Assembly (NCBI GenBank): GCA_034440135.1
Contig: JAWXBP010000092.1
Span: 1 to 38,714, forward strand
Length of the DNA: 38,714 nt
Direction: 5' to 3'
Origin: Planctomycetia bacterium
GTDB lineage: Bacteria; Planctomycetota; Planctomycetia; Pirellulales; JALHLM01
Within the stretch, counting starts at the first letter, position 1, and every line of letters begins with the position of its first letter. The notes beneath the pieces were generated by a model. It was not told the DNA's origin. It did no database searches and saw nothing but the letters and a program-made list of their open reading frames with translations. Below, piece after piece: positions 21,106 to 29,072 of this stretch. The translations under genes and the position numbers were made by a program.

Positions 21106-21158
21106 GTCTCCTTTCGCTCCGCGAAAGGTCCGGCGCCTTTCGCGGAGCGAAAGGAGAC
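21106..21158. repeat. Strong hairpin between serS and a convergent small gene
   Basis: Perfect 23-nt arms (21106-21128 and 21136-21158) with a 7-nt loop. Each arm is itself nearly palindromic (CTTTCGCTCCGCGAAAG), so a cruciform or branched RNA is possible. There is no T-tract on either strand. Position between convergent stops (21062 and 21182) suggests a bidirectional terminator or RNA-stabilising structure. It contains a GTCTCC/GGAGAC end resembling family B. Confidence 0.85.
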
Positions 21159-21181
21159 GGTGTATTTCGCACACTTCGGCG

Positions 21182-21379
21182 TTACTCCACATCCTCGAAA
21201 TGCAGCCGGTCGGCCCCGTGCCATAGCGGCAGCCCGCGCCGTACGCGGTCGGCGAGGATGTCGATTTTTTCTGACGAGCCGGGCAAGGCGACCGTCGACG
21301 GGAATTCTTTCACGTCGACGTGACGCGGTTCGAAATCCCAAACGCCTTGCTTAATGGCTTCCAAGACCGACTCTGGCAT
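21182..21379 (-). CDS. Conserved 65-aa protein of unknown function
   Basis: A small soluble protein beginning MPESVLEAIKQGVWDFEP and ending in RGLPLWHGADRLHFEDVE. The middle holds STVALPGSSEKIDILADRV. I recall small planctomycete proteins of this pattern (WDFEP..., T-A-x-P-G-x-x-E-K-x-x-x-L-A-x-R, GLPLWH), but no function is known to me. ATG 21379 is chosen over an upstream start because GGAG lies 8 nt before it. It is convergent with serS across a 23-bp-arm hairpin. Possible roles such as a small regulator or adaptor cannot be decided from sequence. Confidence 0.75.
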   Translation of the reverse strand: MPESVLEAIKQGVWDFEPRHVDVKEFPSTVALPGSSEKIDILADRVRRGLPLWHGADRLHFEDVE

Positions 21380-21415
21380 GGCTCGCGCTCCTGCGTGCAA
21401 TTGACCGGTTATCAT

Positions 21416-21763
21416 CGGGCTTTGAAGTCACGAGTATTTGGGTCTTGCGAGCAAATGTCAAGTTTTTTCTCAACATGAAGCGGCACAATCAGTTCCGCAA
21501 GCGCGCCTGGTGCAAACCCTGTCGCCGAATCGGGAATTGCATTCCAATTACACGGAAAACTCACCGGCGAACAATACTTTCCGGAGTCTGTAGAATAGAA
21601 GCGTGGGTCCGATAGTTTACCACGGGTGGCCGACCGGTACGGTTGGTAAGTTTGAAGTTTTCAGTTTTCAGTGAGGCATCGGATTCCACACACTGAATAC
21701 TGAAAACTTCAAACTTCCTCCTCTCCGCAGTGAAATCCTACCAGCCGCCGCTGCTCCCTGAAA
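21416..21763. other. Divergent intergenic region of about 350 bp
   Basis: The region separates the 65-aa gene (leftward) from the pqiA-like gene (rightward). It is clearly more AT-rich than its surroundings in its first half (AAGTTTTTTCTCAACA near 21460). It holds a TAGAAT box at 21592-21597 without a good -35, and a family A palindrome at 21648-21716. No coding sequence is supported. Confidence 0.6.
21648..21716. repeat. Palindromic repeat, family A, upstream of the pqiA-like gene
   Basis: Perfect 18-nt arms (21648-21665 and 21699-21716) with the core GTTTGAAGTTTTCAGT; the 33-nt centre is copy-specific. It ends about 47 nt before the ATG of the next gene and would be transcribed in its leader if the TAGAAT box at 21592 is used. 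Confidence 0.85.
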
Positions 21764-22399
21764 ATGAGCATTAGCTCCGAACAACTCGTCGGCTGCCCCG
21801 CTTGCGGAATGGTCCACGCCATCTCCGCGCAGCCGCGGCGCGGTTGTGCGCTCTGCACGCGTTGCGGAGCGAAACTATGGTCCGCCCGGCGCGCGACGCG
21901 GATGCGCACGCGCACGGCCGCCTTCGCGTTGGCTGGATTGATTCTGTTTGTGCCCGCGGTTACCTGGCCGATTCTCAAGATCGAACGGCTCGGTCATGTG
22001 CGCGAGGACCATCTTGTCGGCGGCGTGATGGCGCTCTTGCGCGAAGGACATCTCTTCGTCGGGCTGGTCGTCCTGGTCTTTTCGCTGATCGTGCCCCCCG
22101 CCAAGCTCTCCGCCATGCTCTGGCTCGCTACTGGCGCGCCAGGCGGCGCACGGCATCACCAGGCCATGGCGCACCGCGTGGTCGATTGGCTCGGCCGCTG
22201 GGGCATGCTCGATGTCCTGCTGGTCGCCGTGCTGGTGGCCTTTGTCAAACTCGGCGACGTCATCGAAATTCAGGCCGGCCCTGGCTTGATCGCGTTCGGT
22301 CTCTGCGTGCTGGCTAGTTTGGCGGCCAGCCTGGCGTTCGATCCACACGAAATGTGGCGCGGTACAGAGAATGACGAATGTCGAAATCCGAATGACTGA
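21764..22399 (+). CDS. Paraquat-inducible protein A (PqiA)-like membrane protein
   Basis: A 211-aa inner-membrane protein with two zinc-ribbon-like CxxC pairs at the N-terminus (CPACG and CTRCG). Four hydrophobic segments follow (about 50-68, 98-118, 146-164, 168-187). This matches half of a classical PqiA, which normally has two such modules; single-module versions exist. PqiA works with MCE proteins (PqiB) in envelope lipid handling, but no MCE gene is nearby. The final residues NDECRNPND and the stop are encoded by a family E repeat, so the C-terminus was probably rewritten by repeat insertion. Confidence 0.85.
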   Translation: MSISSEQLVGCPACGMVHAISAQPRRGCALCTRCGAKLWSARRATRMRTRTAAFALAGLILFVPAVTWPILKIERLGHVREDHLVGGVMALLREGHLFVGLVVLVFSLIVPPAKLSAMLWLATGAPGGARHHQAMAHRVVDWLGRWGMLDVLLVAVLVAFVKLGDVIEIQAGPGLIAFGLCVLASLAASLAFDPHEMWRGTENDECRNPND

Positions 22400-22492
22400 A
22401 TGTCGAATGAATTCGGATCTGTGCCAACTCATTCGTCATTCAAGCATTCGTCATTCTTTCGACATTCGGATTTAGAAATTCGTCATTCATTC
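22369..22492. repeat. Imperfect palindromic repeat, family E (GAATGACGAATG type)
   Basis: The left part (GAATGACGAATGTCGAAATC from 22369) and an inverted, partly duplicated right part (to 22492) share the words GAATGACGAATG, AATGTCGAA and AAATCCGAATG. The left part overlaps the last ten codons and stop of the pqiA-like gene. Related elements are at 24213-24241, 27890-27958 and 28870-29034. Confidence 0.8.
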
Positions 22493-22518
22493 CGCGACCG
22501 CGCTGTTACACTGGCCCC

Positions 22519-24213
22519 ATGCGCACCACCGGAATCCAAGCCTTTCTTGACATGCTGCACGCGGCGGGCGTGCGGTACATTTTCGGCAATCCCGGCACCA
22601 CCGAGTTGCCGCTGAACGATGCGCTTGTCGCCGATCGGCGGATTCAATACATCCTCGGCTTGCAGGAAGTGCCCGTGATGGGCATGGCCGACGGGTATGC
22701 CATGGCCTCCGGGCAACTCGGCGTCGTGAACCTGCACATCAGTTGCGGGCTCGGCAACGCGATGGGCATGCTCTACAACGCTCATCGCGAAGGGACGCCG
22801 CTACTCGTAACCGCAGGGCAGCAAGATCGACGCTTGCGGTTTGAGGAACCAATTCTTACCTCGGACATGGTGAGCGTCGCGCGGCCTTGGACGAAATGGT
22901 CCGCCGAAGTGGATCGCGTCGAAGATCTGCCCAGCGCGTTGAGGCGCGCGATCCAAGTCGCGCTCACGCCACCGACCGGACCGGTGTTTCTTTCGATTCC
23001 TATCGACGTGCAACGCGAAGAAGCGGAATTGGACGTCACTGTACCGGCGCGACTGGATGCGCGGGTGCGTCCGCCGCTGGAAGCGTTGCGCCGTGCGGCC
23101 GAAGTATTGGCGGCAGCGAAATGCCCGGGCATTCTCGCCGGCAGCCGCGTAGTCGAACGCAGCGCGACGCAAGAACTGGTGGCGATCGCCGAACGCCTCG
23201 GTGCGCCGGCGATTTCGGAATCCGGCACCACGCACGGCCGACTCGGCTTCCCGGCCGATCACCCACTCTATGGCCAATGTCTGCCGCTCTGGTCGCCCGA
23301 GGTACGGGAACGTCTCGCCGAATTCGACGTCCTGCTCGTCTGCGGCATGGATTTGCTCCGCCAGTACGTCTATCACGAACCCTCACGAGCAATCCCCGAA
23401 CACATCCGCCTCATTCACCTCGACGAAGACCCTTGGCAGATTGGCAAGAATTACCCCGTGGACGTCGGCCTGTTGGGCGACACGAAATCCGGGCTTGCGG
23501 AACTCGATGCGCTTTTGGCGTCGGCGATGAATGAATCACAGGTCGCGCAAGCACAGTCGCGGCGAAGATCGCGCGAAGAAAAGCACGCTGCTCAGCGCCT
23601 GAAGTTGAAAGCCGAGTTCGACGGGCAGCTCGATGCACGTCCGTTGACGCCGCTCGCCATGATGGGCAGCATCGCGCGGGTTCTGCCCGAGAACGTGGCC
23701 GTGGTTGAAGAGGCGGTCACGACGACGAACACGTATCTGGAGCGGCTCGGCGCGCATCGCAATACGACCGGCTACTTTGCCCATCGCGGCTGGGCGCTCG
23801 GTTGGGGCCTCGGCTGCGCCATCGGCGCGAAACTCGCCTGGCCGGAACGCCCGGTGCTTGCGATTCTGGGCGAAGGGGCCGCGATGTACGGCATCCAAGG
23901 CCTGTGGAGTGCCGCGCATCACCGCATCCCTGTTACGTTCGTGATCGCCAACAACGCGCAGTACCAGATTCTCAAAGTCGGCGCTCGCGGTTTGCAGTTG
24001 CCGCACGCGCTCGCCGGCAAATACGAGTCGCTAGAAATCACCGAGCCGGAAATCGATCTGGTGTCGCTGGCGAAATCGCTGGGCGTCGACGCGGAACGCA
24101 TCACGGAGCCGGATCAACTCAGCGCTGCGCTCGAAAAATCATGGCACAGCGACCGGCCGAGGCTGATCGACGTCCCGATTACCAGGACGTCGCCGCCCAG
24201 GATGGAGTATTAG
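22519..24213 (+). CDS. Thiamine-diphosphate-dependent decarboxylase (benzoylformate decarboxylase / acetolactate synthase family)
   Basis: A 564-aa enzyme with the three domains of the family. The Pyr domain has FGNPGTTELPL, catalytic Glu50 in GLQEVPVMGMADGYA, and His73 in VNLHISCGLGNAMG, which aligns with the benzoylformate decarboxylase active-site His. The central domain is about 190-330. The PP domain ends with the ThDP motif GEG (451-453) ... NN (478-479). The first motif is usually GDG, so Asp to Glu is notable. The GNPGTTE start and His73 favour a 2-oxo-acid decarboxylase over acetolactate synthase; the substrate is unknown. No Shine-Dalgarno is seen; TACACT at 22507-22512 suggests a leaderless mRNA. 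It is convergent with the DUF4159 gene over 28 bp. Confidence 0.88.
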   Translation: MRTTGIQAFLDMLHAAGVRYIFGNPGTTELPLNDALVADRRIQYILGLQEVPVMGMADGYAMASGQLGVVNLHISCGLGNAMGMLYNAHREGTPLLVTAGQQDRRLRFEEPILTSDMVSVARPWTKWSAEVDRVEDLPSALRRAIQVALTPPTGPVFLSIPIDVQREEAELDVTVPARLDARVRPPLEALRRAAEVLAAAKCPGILAGSRVVERSATQELVAIAERLGAPAISESGTTHGRLGFPADHPLYGQCLPLWSPEVRERLAEFDVLLVCGMDLLRQYVYHEPSRAIPEHIRLIHLDEDPWQIGKNYPVDVGLLGDTKSGLAELDALLASAMNESQVAQAQSRRRSREEKHAAQRLKLKAEFDGQLDARPLTPLAMMGSIARVLPENVAVVEEAVTTTNTYLERLGAHRNTTGYFAHRGWALGWGLGCAIGAKLAWPERPVLAILGEGAAMYGIQGLWSAAHHRIPVTFVIANNAQYQILKVGARGLQLPHALAGKYESLEITEPEIDLVSLAKSLGVDAERITEPDQLSAALEKSWHSDRPRLIDVPITRTSPPRMEY

Positions 24214-24241
24214 GGGAACGACGAACGTCGAAATCCTCCCC
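24214..24241. repeat. Degenerate family E half-copy between convergent stops
   Basis: The whole 28-bp spacer reads as one arm of family E (ACGAACGTCGAAATCC) flanked by GGGGA...TCCCC. It is the minimal form of the element and lies exactly between the stops of the thiamine enzyme and the DUF4159 gene. Confidence 0.55.
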
Positions 24242-26587
24242 TCACCGTTGCATCGCGTACATGATGAGATTCAGCCCGATCTTCGCCGCGTCTTCGCGGG
24301 TGTAGCCTTCGCACTCCAGCGAGTCGTGTTTTTCCAGGGCGCAACTCAGATCGTAGCGCGAGAACAGCACGGCGTAGCGTTCGTCGATCTGCAGGCCGTC
24401 CAGGCGTGGCGGCGTCGTGATCAAATCGACCGTGGCCGGGCGGTCGCTCCCGGCGGCGCGGCTGGCGGGACGACGGAGCGTGACTTGCGGGAGTTCGAAG
24501 CCGCCGTAGGTGCCGGTGAACATGTCGTGATCGCCCGGAATCGGTTGCAGTGCGTGCTCGGGGAAGATCGCCCGCATTTCGGCCTCGAACGATGCGGCAA
24601 ACGCCTCGCTGGCGCAGACGCTGTTGGCAATCAGCACGCCGCCGCGTTCCAGGAATGAGCGCAGCTGTTGCCGCTCTTCCTCTTTCAGTTGAAACTGATT
24701 GCGGCCATGCATGAACAGGATTGGAAAGTTGTAGAGCTTGGGATCGCTCAAGCTGACTTCGCGCTGATCAGTGCTCACGCGGACGCCCGATTTTTGCGAG
24801 ACGAACCGCAACAAGTTCGAGAGCGCCCCGGGCGCGACGTCGTGTCCGCCGGCGTGGATCAGGTTCGGCAAGCGCAGCGTGCCGCGTTCACCGGCATCGG
24901 CTGGGCCGTCGCCGATGACGACGGAAGGAATCTCGTCCTTAAATTTCAATTCGCGTCCCGTGGCGTAGGCCAGCACGTTGATGCCGATGGAATTCGCCGC
25001 GGCGATTTGTTTCCTGACCGTCTCGTCGTATTCGTCTTGTCGCTCCGGCCGGTCGAGTTCCCAATAGCACGACAGGTTCTCAGGGCAATAGACGACGCTG
25101 GTGCGGCAACCGAAATCGATGCCCCACAGCGGCCGCACGTGTTCCGGGTCAACGCGTTCCTCGGCGCTCCAGATCGAGTGCGTCGGCGGTAACAGGCGAA
25201 GGCGATACTCCTCCTCCGGGAACATCCGCTCCATCATGCCGCGGAAACCGGCGTCGAATTCTTTTCCTTCGCAGCAAGCCTCGGCGAAGATGAACCCGCC
25301 CGCTTCGATATAGCGCCGCAGTCGTTCGATCTGCGGCTGGGATAGTTCCGGGGCCTCGCGTCCGGAGATGTAAATCACCGGCGACTGCAGCAGGTCGTCG
25401 ACGGAGGCCTTCTCGGCATTGACCACTTGCCAGGTGAGATCGCGCCGCCATTGTTTTTCCACGTAACTGGTCAAATGCGCGGCGTCGCGGCGGTGGTTGT
25501 TCCAGTCGCTGTTCGGCTCGTGCTCCAGCTTCGACATCAGCACCGGCCGCCGTCCCTTGGACAAGAACAGCAAAGCGAGGCTCGTGGCGATGACCTCATC
25601 GCTTTCCACGCGCGTCGGATCGTCCCGCTGCCAGGAGCCGCCGCCGACCTTGTTCTGATGCTCGATCAGAAACTTGGCGCCTTCGCGATACCAGTCGTGG
25701 TCACCGATGTGTCGCCGGGCCGTCAACCGTCCGACGCGTTCGACGCCATATAAATAGTACAGCAGCCACTTGTTGTTCAATTCGCCGGCATTCGAATCGA
25801 CCTGAAAATTGCGCGCCAGCCAGGCTACGGCCCGTTCGATCGCATCGTCGTTGGTCTGATTGCCGCAACACTGCACGTTGTTGCCGTTCACCGCGGCGTC
25901 ACCGGCGTTGACTTCGCCGGACGTAATTACCAGCGCGCCGATCCCTGCGCACGTCATGCTGGCCGTGCCGGGCAACGTTTCGCCCTTCATGTAACTGAAC
26001 GAGCCGTCCGGCAACTGCGCGGCCATCCAGTAGTCATAGGCGCGCTTCCACGTCTGCTGTTTTACCGAGACGCCGATTCGTTCGGCTTCATAGAGGGCCA
26101 GCAGCGCAAACTGCGAGTTGCTGTTGTCCCCCGGGCCAGCCGGATAACCCCAGGCGCCTTTGCGCTCGCCGCCGGCAATCTGTTGCTGTTCGAGGAAGCG
26201 GACATTCTCCTGCACGGACAGGATGTCCTTCTTCGGCTCGGCCGCGCAGAAGACCATAGTCTGCAGTGACACCGCATAGGTTTGCCGCGGGCGCAGTGTG
26301 CGCAAATGACGAAGCGCCGCGGCAACGGCCGGATCGTCGCTCTTCAGGCCGCAACTCAACAGGGCCAACGTTGCGAGCGCCGTTTTCGCTCCGGTCTGCC
26401 CGCCGTATTCCGACCAGCTTCCGTTGGGCGCCTGCACGCTTTTCAGAAAGCGGACGCCGCGGTCGATCGATTCGCTCACCGCGGTGGGATCGAGGTCTTT
26501 GTCCGGGGCTTGCGCCCAGAGTGTCCTGGCTGGCGTCAACAGGACCGCCACAGCCGTTACGGCACCGATGATCCCGCGAAACGTCAT
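24242..26587 (-). CDS. Secreted terpenoid-toroid / tandem DUF4159 protein
   Basis: A 781-aa exported protein. The signal peptide is about 1-25 (IIGAVTAVAVLLTPARTLWA). Residues about 40-330 form a prenyltransferase/squalene-cyclase-like alpha-toroid (SIDRGVRFLKSVQAPNGSWS; DYWMAAQLPDGSFSY). The rest contains two related DUF4159-type units, PVIYISGREAPELSQPQIER... and PILFMHGRNQFQLKEEERQQ..., each with a GGF(I/V)-type strand, a phenylalanine-rich helix and an IG(I/L)N(V/L)-type ending. Glutamine-amidotransferase-like folds are suspected in the family. The ATG at 26587 has TAGGAGG at 6 nt, the best ribosome binding site in the window. It is divergent from moxR-DUF58-batA, with which DUF4159 genes are commonly clustered in planctomycetes. 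Confidence 0.88.
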   Translation of the reverse strand: MTFRGIIGAVTAVAVLLTPARTLWAQAPDKDLDPTAVSESIDRGVRFLKSVQAPNGSWSEYGGQTGAKTALATLALLSCGLKSDDPAVAAALRHLRTLRPRQTYAVSLQTMVFCAAEPKKDILSVQENVRFLEQQQIAGGERKGAWGYPAGPGDNSNSQFALLALYEAERIGVSVKQQTWKRAYDYWMAAQLPDGSFSYMKGETLPGTASMTCAGIGALVITSGEVNAGDAAVNGNNVQCCGNQTNDDAIERAVAWLARNFQVDSNAGELNNKWLLYYLYGVERVGRLTARRHIGDHDWYREGAKFLIEHQNKVGGGSWQRDDPTRVESDEVIATSLALLFLSKGRRPVLMSKLEHEPNSDWNNHRRDAAHLTSYVEKQWRRDLTWQVVNAEKASVDDLLQSPVIYISGREAPELSQPQIERLRRYIEAGGFIFAEACCEGKEFDAGFRGMMERMFPEEEYRLRLLPPTHSIWSAEERVDPEHVRPLWGIDFGCRTSVVYCPENLSCYWELDRPERQDEYDETVRKQIAAANSIGINVLAYATGRELKFKDEIPSVVIGDGPADAGERGTLRLPNLIHAGGHDVAPGALSNLLRFVSQKSGVRVSTDQREVSLSDPKLYNFPILFMHGRNQFQLKEEERQQLRSFLERGGVLIANSVCASEAFAASFEAEMRAIFPEHALQPIPGDHDMFTGTYGGFELPQVTLRRPASRAAGSDRPATVDLITTPPRLDGLQIDERYAVLFSRYDLSCALEKHDSLECEGYTREDAAKIGLNLIMYAMQR

Positions 26588-26630
26588 GATCGGCCTCCTA
26601 GCGCGGCATCGTTCGAGGGGGAACTCCTTT

Positions 26631-26659
26631 ATCTTACGCCCCGCGTAGGGCGTCCTCAA
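26631..26659 (-). promoter_or_regulatory. Promoter of the DUF4159 gene
   Basis: Minus strand TTGAGG (26654-26659), exactly 17 bp, TAAGAT (26631-26636). The predicted transcription start near 26624 gives a leader of about 37 nt containing the strong TAGGAGG site. Confidence 0.58.
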
Positions 26660-26691
26660 TGCAATCTACTGGAAAGCGATCGGATTCGAAC

Positions 26692-26756
26692 AAGCCCAGG
26701 GAAGGCCCTCGCAGACTGTCCATCTGGCCGAGACTGCGGTGGCCTTCCCTGGGCTT
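26692..26756. repeat. Inverted repeat between the divergent DUF4159 and moxR genes
   Basis: Perfect 16-nt arms AAGCCCAGGGAAGGCC (26692-26707) and its inverse (26741-26756). Inner CGCAG/CTGCG arms extend the stem. It lies between the two divergent promoters and does not match repeat families A-F. Confidence 0.75.
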
Positions 26757-26807
26757 AGCGGTGACAGCGAACTTGAATCGTCGAATGCCAGCCAACCGCG
26801 AAACAGT

Positions 26808-26816
26808 TGCTAGAAT
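26808..26816 (+). promoter_or_regulatory. Extended -10 promoter of the moxR operon
   Basis: TGCTAGAAT matches an extended -10 (TGnTAnnnT) with no good -35. Transcription would start near 26823, which rules out the TTG codon at 26807 and supports translation from TTG 26867. Confidence 0.45.
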
Positions 26817-26866
26817 TAGAGGTCGAATCCGTCGTTCTCCCGTTGGGCTTCCCAGGAACACCTCCC

Positions 26867-27886
26867 TTGGCCACCAAATCCCGCAGTCTCGGCGACGTCC
26901 TGCAGGAGTTCAGCTTGCACCGGCAACTGATGCAGCAGGAACTGCAAAAGGTCATTATCGGCCAGAACGAGGTGATCGAGCAGTTGTTCGCCGCCATCTT
27001 CACGCGCGGGCATTGCCTGCTGGAAGGCGTGCCGGGGCTCGCCAAGACGTTGATGGTGAGCACGCTGGCCAAGATTCTCGATATCCAGTTCAAACGCATC
27101 CAGTTCACGCCCGACTTGATGCCGTCCGACATCACCGGCACGAATGTGCTGGATGAAGACGAGCACGGCCGACGGAATTTCCGTTTCGTCGAAGGGCCGA
27201 TCTTTACGAACATCCTGTTGGCGGACGAAATCAACCGCACGCCCCCTAAAACGCAGGCCGCGCTGCTGCAGGCGATGCAGGAACGCGAAGTGTCCGTCGG
27301 CCAGACGACGTACGAGTTGCCCGACCCGTTTTTTACGATCGCCACGCAAAACCCGATCGAGCAGGAAGGGACCTATCCGCTGCCGGAAGCGCAGCTCGAC
27401 CGGTTCATGTTTAATATCAAGGTCGACTACCCCTCGCTGGATGAGGAAGAGCGCATCCTGGCCGCGACGACGCGAGGGGAAAAGCCAGAGATTCGCAAAG
27501 TCCTCTCCGGCAAGGCGATCGTCAATCTGCAAAAGCTGGTCAGCAGCGTGGCGGTGAGCGAGTACATCATCAAGTACGCGTCACGGTTGGTCCGCGCCAC
27601 GCGTCCCAAAGACGACAGCGCACCGAAGTTCATCCGCGAACTGGTCGATTGGGGCGCCGGTCCCCGCGCCGGCCAGTTCCTGATTCACGGCGGCAAGGCG
27701 CTGGCGGCAATGGAAGGCCGGTTCTCGGTCGCCATCGAAGACGTGCAGAAAATCGCCATCCCCGTGCTGCGCCACCGCATCAGCACGAATTTCCAGGCCC
27801 AGGCGGAAGGACTGTCCAACGACGAGGTCATCAAGCGCCTGGTGAAAGAGATCCCGACGCCGGAGATTCCAAAGTTTGAAAGGTAG
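26867..27886 (+). CDS. MoxR family AAA+ ATPase
   Basis: A 339-aa ATPase. Walker A is GVPGLAKT, the usual MoxR variant; Walker B is [19 protein letters not shown]; the sensor-1 region is [22 protein letters not shown]-terminal lid domain follows ([20 protein letters not shown]). MoxR proteins act as chaperones for VWA/DUF58 partners, and both partner types follow directly. The start is taken as TTG 26867, with AGGAA 8 nt upstream and the candidate -10 box ahead of it; a TTG at 26807 lies before the predicted transcript start. First gene of the operon moxR-DUF58-batA, divergent from the DUF4159 gene. Confidence 0.92.
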   Translation: MATKSRSLGDVLQEFSLHRQLMQQELQKVIIGQNEVIEQLFAAIFTRGHCLLEGVPGLAKTLMVSTLAKILDIQFKRIQFTPDLMPSDITGTNVLDEDEHGRRNFRFVEGPIFTNILLADEINRTPPKTQAALLQAMQEREVSVGQTTYELPDPFFTIATQNPIEQEGTYPLPEAQLDRFMFNIKVDYPSLDEEERILAATTRGEKPEIRKVLSGKAIVNLQKLVSSVAVSEYIIKYASRLVRATRPKDDSAPKFIRELVDWGAGPRAGQFLIHGGKALAAMEGRFSVAIEDVQKIAIPVLRHRISTNFQAQAEGLSNDEVIKRLVKEIPTPEIPKFER

Positions 27887-27889
27887 TTA

Positions 27890-27958
<69 letters not shown>

Positions 27959-27964
27959 CCCCCC

Positions 27965-28861
27965 ATGTCCACCGCCGAAAGTTATCTCAAGCCTGAAGTC
28001 ATCCGCCAGATTGGCCGGTTGGATTTGCGCGCGCAGTTTATTGTGAAGGGGTTGTTTCAGGGCTTGCATGCGAGTCCCTTTCACGGGTTTTCCGTGGAGT
28101 TCAGCGAACATCGCAAGTACACGGCTGGCGACAACCCACAGGAAATCGATTGGCTGGTTTACGCCAAGACCGACAAGTACTACATCAAGAAGTTCGAGGC
28201 GGAGACCAACATCACCGGCTATCTGGTGATGGACCTGAGCCGCTCGATGGCCTACACGTACCGCCAGGAGCTGACGAAGTTCGACTACGCTATCTGCCTC
28301 GCCGCGGCGCTGGCCTATTTGATGGTCCACCAGCAGGACCCCGTCGGTTTGGTGACCTTCGACGAAAAAATCCGCAGCAGCTTGCCGCCGCGTTCCAAAC
28401 GGACGCAGTTGGGCAACATCCTCTCTCTCCTGTCGCGACTGAAACCGTCGGGCAAGACCGAGGTCGCCAAGAGCATCACACAACTCGCCGCCATGCTCCG
28501 GCATCGCAGCCTGGTGATGTTGTTTTCCGACTTGCTCGACGAGCCGGAGCCGATCATCCAGGCCCTGCGCCGGTTGCATCACGGCGGGCACGACGTGATC
28601 GTGTTTCACATCCTCGACGAGGCTGAGGTCGCCTTTCCATTCGACGGGCTGATTGAATTCGAAGAGCCGGAATCGCTGGATCGCCTGCAAGTCGACGCGG
28701 CCGGATACCGGCGCGATTACCTGGAAGAACTGAAAAGCTTCCGCGACTTGTACAAACGCGAATGCTTCAAAAGCCGCATCGACTACGTCCCCATCGACAC
28801 CAGCATGCCGTTTGATAAGGCGCTGGTGGAGTATCTGAATAGTCGTCGGATGCGGTTCTAA
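27965..28861 (+). CDS. DUF58 domain protein (VWA-like partner of MoxR)
   Basis: A 298-aa soluble protein. The DUF58 signature is GFSVEFSEHRKYTAGDNPQE followed by DWLVYAKTDKYYIKKFE. The VWA-like fold has an intact metal site DLSRS in VMDLSRSMAYTYR, then LVMLFSDLLDEPEP as the second metal-binding loop. No transmembrane segment is seen. The family partners MoxR ATPases. Second gene of the operon; the ATG at 27965 is the first start after the repeat, and no Shine-Dalgarno is visible because the leader is repeat sequence (CATTCCCCCC). The final GC content and codon use are like those of its neighbours. Confidence 0.9.
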   Translation: MSTAESYLKPEVIRQIGRLDLRAQFIVKGLFQGLHASPFHGFSVEFSEHRKYTAGDNPQEIDWLVYAKTDKYYIKKFEAETNITGYLVMDLSRSMAYTYRQELTKFDYAICLAAALAYLMVHQQDPVGLVTFDEKIRSSLPPRSKRTQLGNILSLLSRLKPSGKTEVAKSITQLAAMLRHRSLVMLFSDLLDEPEPIIQALRRLHHGGHDVIVFHILDEAEVAFPFDGLIEFEEPESLDRLQVDAAGYRRDYLEELKSFRDLYKRECFKSRIDYVPIDTSMPFDKALVEYLNSRRMRF

Positions 28862-28869
28862 CGGAAGGT

Positions 28870-29034
28870 CTAAATTCTAGATTTGAATGTCGAATCAAAT
28901 TTGAAATTCAAATAACGAACTGGCACTTACCGTGTAGCGTTGCTACCTCGCAGATAGGCCATTCTTTCTCGCAACATTCGACATTTCTGCATTCGACTTT
29001 GATTCGTCATTCAGATTTAGAACTTCGACATTCC
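28870..29034. repeat. Diverged family E repeat between DUF58 and batA genes
   Basis: The left part has TTTGAATGTCGAATCAAATT, and the right part holds CATTCGACATTTC, GATTCGTCATTC and AACTTCGACATTCCC in opposite orientation. The 211-bp spacer is more AT-rich than the flanking genes. A central non-repeat piece (about 28917-28965) is unique in the window. Confidence 0.65.
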
Positions 29035-29072
29035 CTATCAGCCTCATTCCATCGCGGTACTCCCTAATCCCC

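Noticed and set aside
19914-21341. 475-codon open frame opposite serS
   Set aside because: Antisense shadow; it crosses the hairpin and a real small gene on the same strand.
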